Of a stretch of DNA of 64,000 nucleotides, positions 11,494 through 24,926 are shown one piece after another. The first letter of the stretch is position 1. The number at the start of each line of letters is the position of its first letter. The translations under genes and the position numbers were made by a program. The notes beneath the pieces were generated by a model, which was not told where the DNA came from, searched no databases, and was given only the letters and a program-made list of their open reading frames with translations. The stretch is from assembly GCA_015680685.1 (NCBI GenBank), contig MNCI01008026.1:323956-387955 (forward strand), given 5' to 3'. The DNA comes from Gnetum montanum. Taxonomy: Eukaryota > Streptophyta > Gnetopsida > Gnetales > Gnetaceae.

Positions 11494-11512
11494 TTGGTGC
11501 CACTGCCAAGGA
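11494..11512 (+). other. E3 primer-binding site
   Basis: TTGGTGCCACTGCCAAGGA follows the LTR end directly and matches the E6 PBS at most positions. It is a decayed tRNA-Asp-type PBS (inference from family). Confidence 0.65.
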
Positions 11513-11630
11513 TAAGTTAATGTTATGCTAAGTAATTAATTTTCCAAAGTTCATTGTATCAGAACCTAACTCTAATCTTTGCAACCTTAATATAAAGCAC
11601 ACTTAACATAAACTATTAGAAAATGATAAC

Positions 11631-13470
11631 ATGACTTCGCATAATGATCAACTATCACTTGCTAAGAAAACAAGGAGTAGTGATAGAATCACTAATGAAG
11701 AAGATTGGGGAATGCAAATGCAGACACATATTACTTATGCTCACACTAATCCATACCATGTAGAATTCACCTTTATATTCCATTGGGACAAACAAATGAG
11801 GTGGAGAGATATGCAAGGTAACATAGTTCTACCTCCTGAACATGCCACACTAAACATGCTACAAAATAATCTAAGAGGAATGCACTTGGACCAAATTCAA
11901 GAATAGTATCATGTGGCTGAACACATGACCAGACCCTACAAACCTACAAAGGAGAAAATAAAAAGAGATGCTGCTATGAAAATCAAGCATGTTCATACGA
12001 AAGGGAAGCAAGCCAACACATCTGTTGTCATAGAAGAGCTTGATGCTGATTAGTTCATTTTGAAACAACTTCACTAGAACCATCAAGAGCCATCAAAGAC
12101 ACCTATCATCAGACTAAAAGAACCTGTCAAAGCCCAACTTCAGTATACTCTAGTAGAGACACACAAGGGGAAGGCTACTCACTCAAGATACAAGCAAGAC
12201 TCTAGGCCAAGGGATCCTACTAAGCCCTACAATGCCTATGTTTTTGCAATCACTCTAGGTCATTGGAACCTAAATCCATCAGATGTTAGAGTACCATGCT
12301 TGAAATTTTCAATGACAAATATCAAACATATTCACAAGTGTCGAACCTATAAAGCAAATCTAGAACTAGAAACAAGGGAGTCATGAGACTCTTGATGTAG
12401 AAATGGATAAATATTATTAAATATTACACAAATGGCTAGGCAATGGATTTTCATAAAAGGAACAACTAAGGCACATCATAGATGGGCTAAGAAGCAAAAC
12501 AAGAGAGACCCTTGGGATATGCCCAAGGAAGACTATTAGAACTAACTGCCCATTAGATTCAAAGACTCATCAATCAAGTGGCAAAAGAAGAAAGAGAAAT
12601 CATAAAAATGGAATTAGCTAAAGAATACAATAGGGATCCATCAATTCAAAAAAGAGATGCATGAGTATGTGATACCCAAGAGAAAGAAACTTTGGATCAT
12701 GCTCTCAGGAAAGAGACGCTATCGATTCAGAAATCTGTTGCCGATGTAGCAACACATGTAGCGAAAATGTGAAATTCTATAGATGCATGATGTACAACAA
12801 CACTAAAGATTGTGGAGGATAAATAAGAAAAAGCACTCAACAAGGGCAAAGAAAAAAAGAAGAAGAAGGAATTTGGACAAAAGGGTAAATTTGCTTCAGT
12901 AGCTAGGTATTCAGACACTAGCTCCACAGATGATGAAGGTTACACCGTGTGCTAGTATGAACATCCTAAGGGATGTTGTCCAGTCATGGTATATCTACAA
13001 GAAATTAGGGCATATGCACTTAACCCACAATTTGTTCAAAACCAAATGCCCAAAAAATTACCTTATCCTCAAGGTAACTACAGACAACAACATCAACCAA
13101 TGTACTATCCTAGTAGAGATTTACTGCAGTTGTAGGAGCACTACCATCAATAATGACAACAATTGCAATCATGGGCCATGCAACCGCTATGCCAACAGTA
13201 TTCATATCGACAACCTAATCCTTATGGATACCATGTTCAACATCCAATCTCACCTTATCACAAAATACCACAAATCAATGCCACTAAGGATCGATTCTAA
13301 CTTATATCTGCATCCACCAATAGCTGGACCTACTACTCAACACTTTAGTCCTATGCCACCAGTGCCACCTCCTATTATGTAGGGGAACTTACCATCACAA
13401 CCTCAACCAGAAAGTGCTACAAGGATAGTTAATACACATGAGAGGAAGATTACTTATGAGTCTTAATCCA
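11631..13470 (+). pseudogene. E3 gag pseudogene
   Basis: The first 91 codons from ATG 11631 (MTSHNDQLSL...) are open and contain the conserved block FTFIFHWDK, then MQGNIVLPPEHA. A charged linker, capsid pieces (12290-12530), a Lys/Glu-rich segment (12780-12890), the zinc motif ending YEHPKGCC (12935-12980) and a Gln/Tyr/Pro-rich tail follow. Stops (TAG and TAA mostly where CAG or CAA is expected) interrupt it about every 30-90 codons. Gag is the structural protein of the particle. The gag of E2 matches along its whole length. Confidence 0.75.
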
Positions 13471-13679
13471 AGAAATGACAGTTCTTCAGAACTAGCCTAG
13501 AGAAGACTCAATAGATGGGGAACACATCTAACTCCATCCCATCCACATCAAGTCCTTCCCAATACGCTAAGCTTTTGACTTCATTTTGTCCAAATGTCAC
13601 AACTATCATGCTCACATAAAAAGTAATCCATTGGATTAAGGTAGGGACTCTTTCACAGAAAAGAACTAATCTAGGAAGT

Positions 13680-14100
13680 CCCTTGACTTGTCTCCAAATA
13701 GCAAGATAAAAATTATGCAAAGATTTATTAAATTCTAGGTTTGGAGTAGATCTAATATCTTAAGACGTGTATGAGACCTAGAACCTCCCACCACTAAAGA
13801 AAAGTAACATCCGTTTAGAGCTCACAAACTAGTCAACCATAGTTCCACTTGGACAGGAGGATGATGTGATTACCACCATCAGTGGTTGGTCCTATCCCAC
13901 TAATTTTCTAGAACTTTACATTGAGAAAAATAAGGGAGAGTTCCCAATTATCATGGTAAGAGCTTGGTATAGCACCATGGATGCTAATCTTGGAATTTGT
14001 GATTTATCCTTGCAAATTTCCAAGAAAGATGAAGCTAAAGTCATATACAGATGAAGGGTACCATGTATCGCATGCAAAAATCATAGTTGTAATTGCATGC
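13680..14100 (+). pseudogene. E3 aspartic protease remnant
   Basis: Collinear with E1 and E2: a decayed active-site block (near 13720-13760, where the expected catalytic triplet is lost), then ISGWSYPTNFLELYI and the IIM-RAW block in an open stretch of 62 codons (13866-14054). It is certainly inactive. Confidence 0.7.
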
Positions 14101-14371
14101 AAAAAATTTGGACTATTAAATGAAAAGAGACCAAGGCATTCAATCAATGCATAGAACCAAGTTGTGTGCAAAGTTGCCTATATGCAGTAGGCATTCAACA
14201 AGAGGGTATCTAGTGGCTGATTACCAATGAAGAAACCCAACCTAATAAGTACATGAAACCAAAAGAACATATCATCAGTACCTACATGGTAGAAATAGTT
14301 AAGCTGGAACAATTAAGGAAAAGATACTCTTACACTCAGAATAATAAGAAGGAAGAAACAGACTGGGACAC

Positions 14372-15850
14372 TTGAAAATCCCAGACATAATGGAACCAAA
14401 ACAACTGGAATTGAAGGCCCTACTAGCAACATTAGAATATTCATTTTTGAGTAACAAGAAACAAGTAATTATCAATGCCAACCTAGATAATGAACAAAAA
14501 GAAAAGCTATTAGAAGTGCTCAATAGGTGGCCCATAGCATTCACATGGTCCTATGATGAGATCACAAGAATTGATCCATGAATTTGATAACACCAAATCT
14601 ACACTGATCCTATAGTCAAACCAAAATGCCAACCTCAATGAAGACTTAATCCTAAACCCAAGGAGATAGTCAAGAAAGAATTAGAAAAGCTGCTAAAGGT
14701 AGAATTCATTTATCCAATTGCCAATAGTGAATGGATAAGCCCTTTGGTGATAGTTCTAAAGAAGGAAGGAAAATCATGCATTTTCATCAACTTCTGGTTG
14801 TTGAACTCAACCATATTTAACGATCATTTTCCATTGCCTTTTGTCGATCAAGTCCTAGATACAATTTCAAGACATGAGTACAGCAAAATACAATCAAATT
14901 TGCATTACACCAAAGGACCAAGAAAAAACCATGTGCACTAGTCCATGGGGAATGTTTTCTTACAAACAAATGCCTCTTAGTTTGTGTAATGCACCAACAA
15001 CCTTCTAGAGACTAGTTTTAAGCATCTTCCAAAAGTAGATAAGAAATGGTGTTGAAGTTTTCATGGATGATTTCTCCACATATGGGCTAGATTTTCAACA
15101 AGCCCTGAACCAGTTGGAGTAAGTACTTAAAAGATGTGTTGAAAATAATCTGAAGCTTAATTGGCAGAAGAGAATCTTATGTTCCATGAAGGCATAGTAT
15201 TGGGACACAAAATCTCACAAAAGGGTATAGAGGTAGATCCTAAAAAAATCAAAGTCATCCAAAATATCACTCAAATACCACAAACAGTAGAAGATGTAAC
15301 ATCCTTTTTGGGCCACACAAGATACTACAAAAGATTTATTGAAAACTTCTTGAAAATAGCTAAACTGCTAGTAGAACTCACAAAGAAGGATGTATCTTTT
15401 AAGTGGACTAAGTCATGTGAAAAGGTGTTCAAAACTTTGAAATAGAAGTTAGTTAACACACCAATATTCCAAGCCCTGGATTAATCAAGGCCTTTTCATA
15501 TCATGACTAATGCCTCCAACTATGCACTTGGTGCAATACTGACTCAACTTGATGATTAAAGGAGACCGTACTATGTACACTGTGCCAGCAAGAGCATCAC
15601 CAAAGCATAATTAAACTACACCATAACTAAAAAGGAGCTGATGGTTGTGGTGTATGCATAAAAAATTCAAACATTATGTGCTCGGTTACCTTATCTATGT
15701 CCACATAGATCATAGTGCCATCTAATTTTAAATGAACAAGCCAATGATCAGTCCCAAAGTGATAAGATGGCTTGTGATTCTTTAAGAGTTTGACATTACA
15801 ATGATTGGTAAAAAAGGTATAGAAAATGTTGTAGCTGATTATTTATCAAG
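14372..15850 (+). pseudogene. E3 reverse transcriptase and RNase H remnant
   Basis: The N-terminal connection is open at 14372-14581. RT follows with DHFPLPFVDQVLD (14744-14941 open) and the catalytic box FMDDFS at 15060-15077. A connection with the block SFLGHTRYYKRFI lies at 15161-15445, and RNase H with ASNYALGAILTQLDD at about 15500-15560. Two stops and a frameshift separate the pieces, so it is inactive. FMDDFS rather than YVDD, and the block preceding it, point to the Athila/Tat branch of Ty3/gypsy. In the family this protein makes the cDNA. Confidence 0.85.
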
Positions 15851-15929
15851 GTTGAAATGGGACATAGACAATCGAGTAGAACCCTTATTAGACCAATTTC
15901 CCAATGAGGACCTCTTTACTAGAACAACA

Positions 15930-17240
15930 AAGTTTGTAAGTTCGACAAAATAGCCATGGATTGCAAAGTACCTAACATACCTCACCACACAAGAGCTTCT
16001 GTTGAATGGAACAAAAAACAATGAGAAAAATTCCTTCAAAAAGCTAAACAATACATGGAAATAAATGGAAACTTGTACAAAATTTATGTAGATGGCCTTA
16101 TTAGATGGTGTGTACCTGATCAGGACTAGTAAAGAGTGTTACAAGATGCCCATGAAGGTTCATGTAGGGGCCACTATGCAAGGCATAGAACAACACTTAA
16201 ATTACTGATGGTAGGCTACTTCTGGTGTACTTTGTTTAGAGATGCACACACTTTTGCCCAATCATCTTAACATTGACAAAGAGATGGAGGAATTATGGCT
16301 AAACATGAAGGATCACAACATTAAATATAATTGTTGGAACCTTTTGATATTTGGGGAATTTATTTCATAGGATCCATTCAACTAATGTTAAACGGAAAAG
16401 CATATGTTATTGTGACTATGGATTATTGCACAAAGTAGGAAGAGGCAACATCAGTAAAAGATTATACAACAAAAATAACTACAAAGTTTTTCCAACAACA
16501 TGTGGTGAATTGATTTGGAGTACCTAGAACGCTACTATCAAATAATGGGACACACTTCACCTGTGCTACCTTTAAGAAACTCATGCAACAACTTGGGTTC
16601 AACCATACATTAACAACACCATATCATCCTCAAGCAAATGGTCAAGTTGAAGTTACTAACCATGAAATTACTGGAATGCTTACTAGGACAATTAGTAGGT
16701 TTAGATGTGATTGGAGTATGAAATTAAATGATTCTCTATGGACCTATAGAACATCCTAGAAATTACCCATAGGGTACACCCCATATGAGTTAGTCTATGG
16801 AAAGTTACCAACACTTTCAATCTAGGAAAAGCTTCACACTTTAGCTACTATTAGTGAACTTGATAGTCTAAATCTTTTAGATGAAAATAGACAAGCAACA
16901 CTTATGGGTAGTGAAGTCCACAAGCACTATTCCAAACTTAGGCATGATTCGCAAATAAGAAATTTAACCAAACAACCAGGTGATAAGGTCCTCTATTACA
17001 ATCCTAGTCATTTACCTTAAAAGGCTAAATTTCAGAGACTTTGGAAGTAACCATACATAGTACATGCCACTTATTCATCCAGTTCCTTACATATTCATCA
17101 CCCATCCAGCCCACATAAGCTTATCCTTATTAACATTCAACAAGTCAAACCATACTATGAGTACTCAAAGAAATATACCCAACCTACTCACCAATCTTCC
17201 ACTTATTCTATCTTCCATGTCTTTGATCTTCATAATAGTT
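15930..17240 (+). pseudogene. E3 integrase and pol tail remnant
   Basis: Zinc-finger remnants lie around 16150-16280. The core has the first catalytic Asp in MDYCTK (near 16418-16435) and the second site in SNNGTHF (near 16540), where the expected Asp reads Asn. The Glu lies in NGQVEVTNHEI (near 16636-16670). The YGKLPTLS block and a long tail (ending near 17240) follow, with the TTGTGGGGG motif near 17235. The changed second Asp and several stops make it inactive. In the family it inserts the cDNA. Confidence 0.8.
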
Positions 17241-19364
17241 GTGGGGGTGTCCATTTACAACTGTACCTACCTTATTGATTTTTCTATTTTCTTTATTTTA
17301 ATTTTCCTTTTATTTTTCACATTTTTTTTTACATTTTCGTCATTCTTTTATACTTTCTCATTTCTTAAATTTTTCAAATTCTTTAGTATTTTTTAATTAT
17401 TTAATATTTTTCATTCTTTATACTTTTTCATAATTTTTACCATCTTTTCCATTTCTTTTATACTTTGTTTTAAACCCTTTGTAAATAATTTTTTTATCAT
17501 TAATAAAACACAATTAAATAAAGGTAAGATGTAGCCCAATAAGGTGAAAATTTCTCTATAAAATCAAGTCATAAGAGACTAATTATTTGCAAAATGAGCC
17601 CACATCATCCATCCATCCATTCTATTAATAAGAGGTTCTTACAATGGCCATAATGATATTCTCTCCATTATCAAACTAAGAATAAACTTGTGATCATTAT
17701 GCCTAAATAGAAAAGTGAAGAACCAAGTGGAATGAAAAGGGTGTGACACTAAGGGGATTTGTGAATTCTTTTTGGGTTATTATTGTAAGTTTTATCATGT
17801 TACTAAGGTTGTATTATATCCTTGTAGATCTAACAAAAAATGGAAGTTAGAGTATAATAAGTGCTACCTTAAAAGGGTTGACACAAATAATACATAAAGA
17901 GCACAAAATAAGTCTGTGGATGTCCCACTAGAAAGACATGTTACCCATGCCTGAAGGTAGGTGGCTTCTTAGAAATGTAAAAAATAAAAATAAAGTACCA
18001 TGAATAAACTCCTCCCTTGGAAAATATGCCAAGTGACAATACTCTTTGTAACATTGATAATCTTACAATTGTAACTCCAAGAGATGAAACGATCCAATGT
18101 CATTGGAATGTGGTTTGGACTTGATTTGAATCTTGGACAAAAAGGCTAAGGATTACCTTAACCACTAATAAAACACAAGAATTCATTATGCCTATGGTGA
18201 CACACCTCACGTCCTAATTTCTGCAATCCCTTCTAAGCCCATTTCATCTCACTATTTGAATAATCATAACTTATCACTTTGTGTAACATAGAGTTATTTT
18301 CCCAATTTGGGGATACTAACATGTGTGTTTTGCTAAACAGGTATGTCTTACATTCAACTCCTTGAGTTCCTAGGGACACTTTTAGGTGTGGTTATACAAG
18401 GGCATTAAGGGCTAAAGCTTGCTTTAGGGAGGATCCACTTGTATAATTGTTGTATCTTATACCTACCAAGTGATTCCACATCATCTTGAGCCTTCCAATT
18501 CCAATAAATAACAATCAATACTTCCCATATCATTCACACTATCAATTCTAATAACACAACAATGTTTTCTTTCTCATCCATTTCATCAATACCTCACATA
18601 CTTTCATCGCCCAAGATTCCTTAATTATAGACTTTCAATGCTTATTTTTCACAACTGAAGCATCATCTCCATGTCAAGACCATTTCAACATGATGCATAT
18701 CTTCCAACTATCCTATGGGACTCAATTTTTTCCAATAAAAACATTCAGAAATTTTGATTTTTCTATGGTGAAATCATATCTACGATATCACAAGAACCTG
18801 CGATATCATATCTACGATGTTGCATTTATGATATCGCAACCATCAATACTATTTGTAGCATGGGGAAGTTAGAAAAAAATTTTCATTTTTGAATTTCATA
18901 AGAAAGGAGTTGTTGCCAAATTTTCTTTGTAGCCAAGATCTGTGACACACCAACTTCCAACAATCATAACTTGCTCATTATTTCCCCAATTTGCATGATT
19001 TTCAAATCTACATGATCCCAGAGTGATCAACTTAGTCATGAGAAGGTGTTATTAAGGGAAAGCTGAGTCAATGTTTTTTTGAAATAGCTAACAACTAAAA
19101 GGTATTATAAGGGTAAATTTAAGAAAACATATTAAGAATTTTAAAAGTAAACCACTCATGTTAAGATCAAAACAACTTTAAGAAGACTTCTAATTGATCA
19201 TACCACTCATTCAAAGTACTAATGGGGTTGTTATTGAAAAATTTTCTAACTCTACAATCATAATGAACTAAGAACTTGATATAACTAAGGGTATGAGTAA
19301 GGTATCAAATTGTTGCTAATTCATGAGAATATTCTAGTAATTCTAAACCCTTAATTGATTGTAG
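17241..19364 (+). other. E3 T-rich tract and noncoding spacer between pol and third ORF
   Basis: A strongly T-rich tract (about 17265-17490) follows the pol end directly. The conserved 32-bp block is at 17927-17958. GATATC-like repeats occur at about 18770-18840, resembling the LTR U3. No coding sequence is recognised. The tract could serve as a polypyrimidine tract for splicing to the third ORF (inference). Confidence 0.6.
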
Positions 19365-22062
19365 ATGGCCCCAAAAAGAGGAGCACAATGAGAACTTCCA
19401 TGACTAGTAAGACAAAGACCATGAGTTCATGGGAGAGGACAAGCGAGCGAGCAAAATCCATAAGTAGAACAAGGAGAGCAGGAAGCACAATCTTTCAACA
19501 TTCATCAACAAACTCCTACCATAGAGCAGTTTGCTCAAGTAGAAGTGAATGTTCCACTAGTGCCTATCCAAGGACAACTTACACTATCACCTAAATGCCT
19601 TCAGGCTATTCAGGAAAAATCTATCATGTCAATAGTAATTGTTATACTTCACTTTGGTCCATTCTTAGAATTTTCTCTAGAAGCTGTCAAGGCCCAACTT
19701 CAATCATCTCCTTTGTGGCCTACTCTGACAAACAATGGAGAATGATATCTAGAAGAAACAATCTAGTTTTGACAAAATTGAGAAGTTGATGCTACATTAA
19801 AAATTGAAGGAATCTCAGTATCTAACTCAGTTAAACAATTGTAGAGGTATTGAATGTGCCTAATTAAGGAGCAAAGGTGGCACATATATCAACCAAATCT
19901 AACACACATGCCAAGAAGCTATGCTTACAATGGGCACATAGCAAGGAAGATAAAAAATACAATGAATTGACTACAGAAGAAAAGATGTATTTCAAAATTG
20001 GCACTTATCACTTGTTTCCTATCAAAAGACTAAATAGAATCTCTATAGATGTGGCCAAAGGAAGTGTAATAATAATGGGAAAATTCAATGCAAACATCAC
20101 TCACCTCTACTCCATAAAAATTCAAAGGCAGTTTAAAGAAAAGAAGGTAGGGAACTTAGCACTTCCATTGCCTTGCCTTATTCGAAAGTTATGTAAATGA
20201 GATGGTATCCAAGGATATATAAATGATGCATTGAGGAAGGCATAAAATGCTTCCTATGTCAAAATGCTTAAGCTAGTGCCTCCCAAAAAAGATCAATTAA
20301 AAGAACAACCAGGCACTAAGGAGAGTACCCAACCCACATAACAATAGTAATAGTAACCACAAGTTTCACCACCACCACCGCAAAATTACCAACCTTCAAT
20401 GAGTAATCTGTAGAAAATTGCAAAATCTATTAGCTGGAGAAGTATAGAAGAGGCCAATTTATTCAAAGTTATTGATGACATAGTCAGACCAACCATTTCA
20501 ACCAATCCTACTAGTGGACAGATATTGTTGCAGCTATGAGGGAAGGCTTAGTGGTTACAATAGATTTATGAGAATGTCACATCATTCCAAGCAGTGCTCG
20601 AATCTAGAGAAAAAGTTACAATCGTGGTCATGCAACACCATGATGCAGAGAGAGCCACAAAAGTGATCACAGATCATATTAAAAAATCTTTTAATATACC
20701 TAGCATGCCACTAGCTGATATTTCTAGACCCATAGATGCTCAAATGCTAGTTGATAACTTTGTGACTCCTATAGAACATGAAATGTGTTGGATAGAAAAA
20801 AACAACATAGTCATAAATTAATTGCCACCAAAGGAAAATTAATCATGGTCAAAACCAGGGTAGAGCATGCTAAGAATGAGCTTTGTCAATTACAGGAAGA
20901 CCTTGTAGCCCTGAGAGTAGAAAGAAGAGATCAAACTCAATTCATAGCACCAAATCAAATAGCACAATTCAAAACTAAGTAGATCAATTTCCTCCTAAAG
21001 AAAAATAAAGATATAGTAGATGAGAAAGGAAAGATAGTATGGAATGATTCAATAGCCAAAGCCCAATCATATGCCCATGCCAAAGACCTTACTACCTTAT
21101 AGGAAGAAAACAAAGAACTTGCTACAGACAACATGAGGTTGACCATATTAGAGAAATAGAAAAACATTGTAGAAGAAAGTATCCATTAGTTTAGAGAGAA
21201 ACTGATGAGGATTAACCAAGATATGAAATGCCTTGCAAGAGAAAATAGAACCCTCTCTATGGAGAAGGTATGCACCATTAGATAGAAATTAGCTATCGAA
21301 ATCAACACATCGCAAAATGAGACCAAGAAACATGAAAGGCTTAAAGAACACTTTTGAGACCAAGTGGATATGTATAAACAGAGAAATGAGAAAGAGACCC
21401 AGATGGTAAAGGCCAAAATCAATTCTATTGCAACACAAAATCCTTATTGGCAACCCATCTTGGATAACATGGCCGAGACTTATCAAGCAAAAGTAAAAAA
21501 TAAAGACTTTCAAATAGAAAAATTAAAAGAATACATAGTGTTAGCAAACCTCCAATATGCTAATTTGGCCATGTTAACAGCAGGTAGGCCCAAAAATGTA
21601 CTAAAATAGCAAGTAGTAGCCACTTATGCTTTATATGAGAAGGAGTTTGTAGATAGAAAATATGCTCTATAGAAACTTCAAGTAGCAAACTTAGAACTAG
21701 AAGTAGTTAAGGCTGGCTACCAAGGGCAAAAAGATGTAGCAGCGAATCTGGCTAGAAGATTAACAGACTATCATGAACTCAAAGAAAAGGCTAGAGCCTT
21801 TGAAGAAGAGTAATGAAAATTTGTGGCATGGTACGTTAAAGCCAATCAGATGTTTTCGTAACTACCATGTCTATGAAATGTGCCAAATCCATCCAACATT
21901 GGCTCATCAACATGGATAGTCCACAATCCAAGAATGAAGGAAAAGAAGTTGTAGGTTCCCTTAAATAGATACCAATTTAAGAAGCCTAACGAGAAGGGGA
22001 AGAAACCTATGGAAGAGTCACCTCCACCTGGAACAACATAAGACTACACTCAACCTTGCTAG
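19365..22062 (+). pseudogene. E3 third ORF: coiled-coil protein with a plant retroelement ORF-like domain
   Basis: It starts MAPKRGA at 19365 and can be followed for about 890 codons with two frame changes (near 19750-19880 and 20780). Parts are an N-terminal segment with HFGPFLEFS (19545-19745) and a domain at 19877-20250 ending LALPLPCLIRKLC. That domain resembles the 'putative plant transposon protein' domain of Athila-type third ORFs. A Pro/Gln-rich linker (20290-20400) and a long Lys/Glu/Gln-rich coiled coil (20594-21830) follow, with the end at 22062. Most stops are TGA, TAG or TAA where CGA, CAG or CAA is expected. No signal peptide or membrane helix was noticed, so an envelope role is not supported. 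Function is unknown; E2 keeps the first part. Confidence 0.65.
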
Positions 22063-22249
22063 ATTTTGTTTTTTATTTTTTTGTCAACATTTTCATGTCA
22101 TGTGTTCATTTTTATAAACTCAACTGTGGCACTAGAAAGTCATGTATATAGAAGTTAGTGTCATGTAAATCTACCTCCCACTTTGGTAAGGAACTCCATT
22201 CTCATTTCATTTTAACTCAAGGACAAGTTTTCAATCAATCATGAGGGTA

Positions 22250-23093
22250 TGATAAATCCAAAAATTTTGATTCAACAATACTGTAGTTATGATATTGTAT
22301 CTATGATGTCATAGATACATTATCATATCTCAACATACGTTATCATATAAACGATATCGCAAGGTGCATGCGAGTCTATATAAGTAACACTTAAGCACAC
22401 ACATCCATAGTAGATTTGATAGCCTAGTAACAAAACTCTTTCAGTTTGTTTTCTTGAATTCAATACTTAGCAATGTGTGCCCACAATATGATGTTTTGTA
22501 ATTGAACAAAATCTTTATTTGAATGTGATGTACTTGGACGCATTGCATGATTGACAATAAAGATCAAGATTACTCTTTCAATTTACTGTTTACTACTTTC
22601 ATAGTTAATATTTACCATTTCTTGTAATTTACTTTTAATGTTACTAAGCAAAATGGGTGAGATTGATCTTAAGCATGTAAGTGTAACTACTTGGTAACCC
22701 AATAATGCTATCACTTAGTATGCCTAGTAGTGAGGTACTTGGTAATTCCAATAGTAGTTGCATGAATTCCAAGGTGTGATTGAAAGATCAAGATTGACTG
22801 TTCATTACATAGGCTAGCTTAGATTTGTTTTACTATCACTTATATTTAGAAACCCTTACTTTCATTTCATGTTTACTAAAAGCCCAATGGCCAATACAAC
22901 ATCAATATCATTTGCCTCATCGTGAGTTAAATCATACATATTAATTTTACTAACTCACATGGGAAGACAACGATCACAAATGCTAATCAATTACTAATAT
23001 AATTACATTTTCTTATCTATGGAGTTCGATTGGGCTTGAGCATGAACACTCGTATCTCGTATGATTGGGTGTTGGATATTCCATTGCTCATCA
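22250..23093 (+). repeat. E3 3' LTR
   Basis: It starts TGATAAATCC after a weak purine stretch (TGAGGGTA) and ends CTCATCA at 23093. It is homologous to 10682-11493 throughout. GATAT-type repeats lie in U3 and AATAAAG near 22555. Sequence after 23093 is the reverse-oriented gag of E2. Confidence 0.85.
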
Positions 23094-24786
23094 CTATGGT
23101 ACATCTTTCATCAATTGAATCCCACATTTTTGTTACTTGTGCTGCTACAACAACAGATTTTTGGATTGATAGCATCTCTTTTCAGATTTCCAAGTCCAAA
23201 GTTTCTTCCTCTTGGGAATCACACACCTGCGCATCTCTCTTTCTTATTAATGAATCCCTATTGTACACTTCAACTGATTTCCTTTTCTAAGTTCACCTTC
23301 TTCTTTTGCTGCTTGATCAATTAGTCTTTAAATATGATGGATGGTTAGTTCTGATAATCTTCCTTAGGTGTAAACCCCAAGGGTCTCTTTGGTTTTTCCT
23401 CTCAACCCATCTACGATGCACCTAAGCTATTTCTTTGATAACTATTTGTGGCTTGGGCATCTATGTAACAGTGAATAATATCTATCAATTTCCACATCAT
23501 GGGTTTCATGAGTTCCTTATTTGCAACCCTAGATTTATTTTTGTAGATTTGATACTCGTGAATAGGTCTAATATTTATCATTAAAGACTTCAAGCATGGT
23601 ACTACAATGTCTGATGTATTAAGATTCGAATGACCTGTACTAGCTCTTCGCTTCCTTCACAAGTGTTCTAGGAAATAACTTCAAATTCTACCAATCACTC
23701 TCTATGTTTTGAAGGACATAGGAATCATGGAATACTTAAAGGTGATGATGGAGATCAATGTTATAACCACCTTTAAATGGCAACATATTGTTGCTATCTA
23801 GCCATTTGATTTGGCTATCTCTCATGTGCCTGGTTAGTATGTAGACCGCTTCTTAAATATTCATCATGCTTCATGTTGCCATAAGGGGTTCATCATCATG
23901 ATTAAGTTCATATGCTCTACTATAATGGTAACCCCTTCTATGCTCATGCCTCTCTTGATCCTCTCTTTTGTCTCTTCTTCTTCTTCATTCATACTTCATC
24001 TTCTAAATCAAAGTATCTTGAATATCTATCATGATGACCATGAGTTCTCTTTTCTTCTCTATCATAATCCTGGTACTTGTGTCTTCACCTCTCAAAGTCC
24101 TCTGACAATCATGATGAGGCAAATGAGATGACAAGAGAATGATGCTAGTTGTTTCTCCTTTCATGACTCTTATGAGTTTCTCTGTAAGATGTGGAAGGAA
24201 CCCATATCCTAGAGTCCCACTTGCATCTTGAATTAGTAACCTTTCCCTTGTATGTCTCTACTAGAGTAGAATGAAGTTGGGCTTTGATAGGTTCCTCTAG
24301 TCTGATGATAGGTGTTTTTTACAGCTCCTCATGGTTCTGGTGGAGTTGTTTAGAAATGAATTGATCAACATCAAGTTCTTCTATGACAACATAAGTGTTG
24401 GCTTGCTTCCCTTTGCTGTGTATATGTTTAATCTCCATGGCAGCATCTCTTCCCATCTACTCCTTTGTGGATTCATAGGGTCTAGTCATGTGTTGAGTCC
24501 CATGAAACCCTTCCTAAATCTAGTCCAAATGCATTCCCCTTAGGGAAGTTTGTTGCATGTTCAATGTTTCATGTTCTGGAGGTAGGACTATGCTACCTTG
24601 CATGTCTCTCCACTTCATTTGCTTATCCTAATGAAAGATGGAAGTAAAGTCTAGATGGTATGAATCAGTGTGAGCATAAGTGATTCGTGTCTACATTGGC
24701 ATTCCCCATTCATCTTCATCAATAATTCTATGACTACTACTTCTTGTCTCCTTGGCAAGTGATGGTTGATCATTATGTGAATCCAT
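23094..24786 (-). pseudogene. E2 gag N-terminal half
   Basis: The ATG at 24786-24784 begins MDSHNDQ, like the E3 gag. The block around MQGSIVLPPEHET (about 24620-24560), a charged linker, and capsid pieces down to 23094 are collinear with E3 11631-12790. The frame is interrupted exactly where E3 inserted and resumes at 10681. It has many stops. Confidence 0.75.
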
Positions 24787-24926
24787 ATTATAGTGTTTAG
24801 ATGATTTGTGTTAAAAGTGTGCTTTACTTATATTTTTTGGATTTGAATTTTAAGTTTTAGATACAACAAACTTTGACAAATCAATTACTTAGCATAACAT
24901 TGACTTGTCCCTAGAAATGGTGCTAA

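Larger units (their letters stand above)
10682..23093 (+). mobile_element. E3: full-length Athila-like element with third ORF, inserted in E2 gag
   Basis: LTRs lie at 10682-11493 and 22250-23093. In order come PBS, gag, protease, RT, RNase H, integrase, a T-rich tract, noncoding DNA, a third ORF (19365-22062) and a short purine stretch before the 3' LTR. This is the most complete copy in the window (12.4 kb), with every expected domain recognisable, but each frame has many stops. Diverged 5-bp flanks (TTGTG and CTATG) and the continuity of E2 gag across the site show a clean insertion. Confidence 0.85.

Noticed and set aside
19365-22062. Third ORF as an envelope gene
   Set aside because: No signal peptide, transmembrane helix or cleavage site was seen in the readable parts; the coiled-coil composition argues for another role.
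24331-24543. Open frames on the plus strand near 24331 and at 11871-12086 on the minus strand that resemble each other
   Set aside because: Both are antisense shadows of the homologous gag regions of E2 and E3; similarity follows from gag homology.
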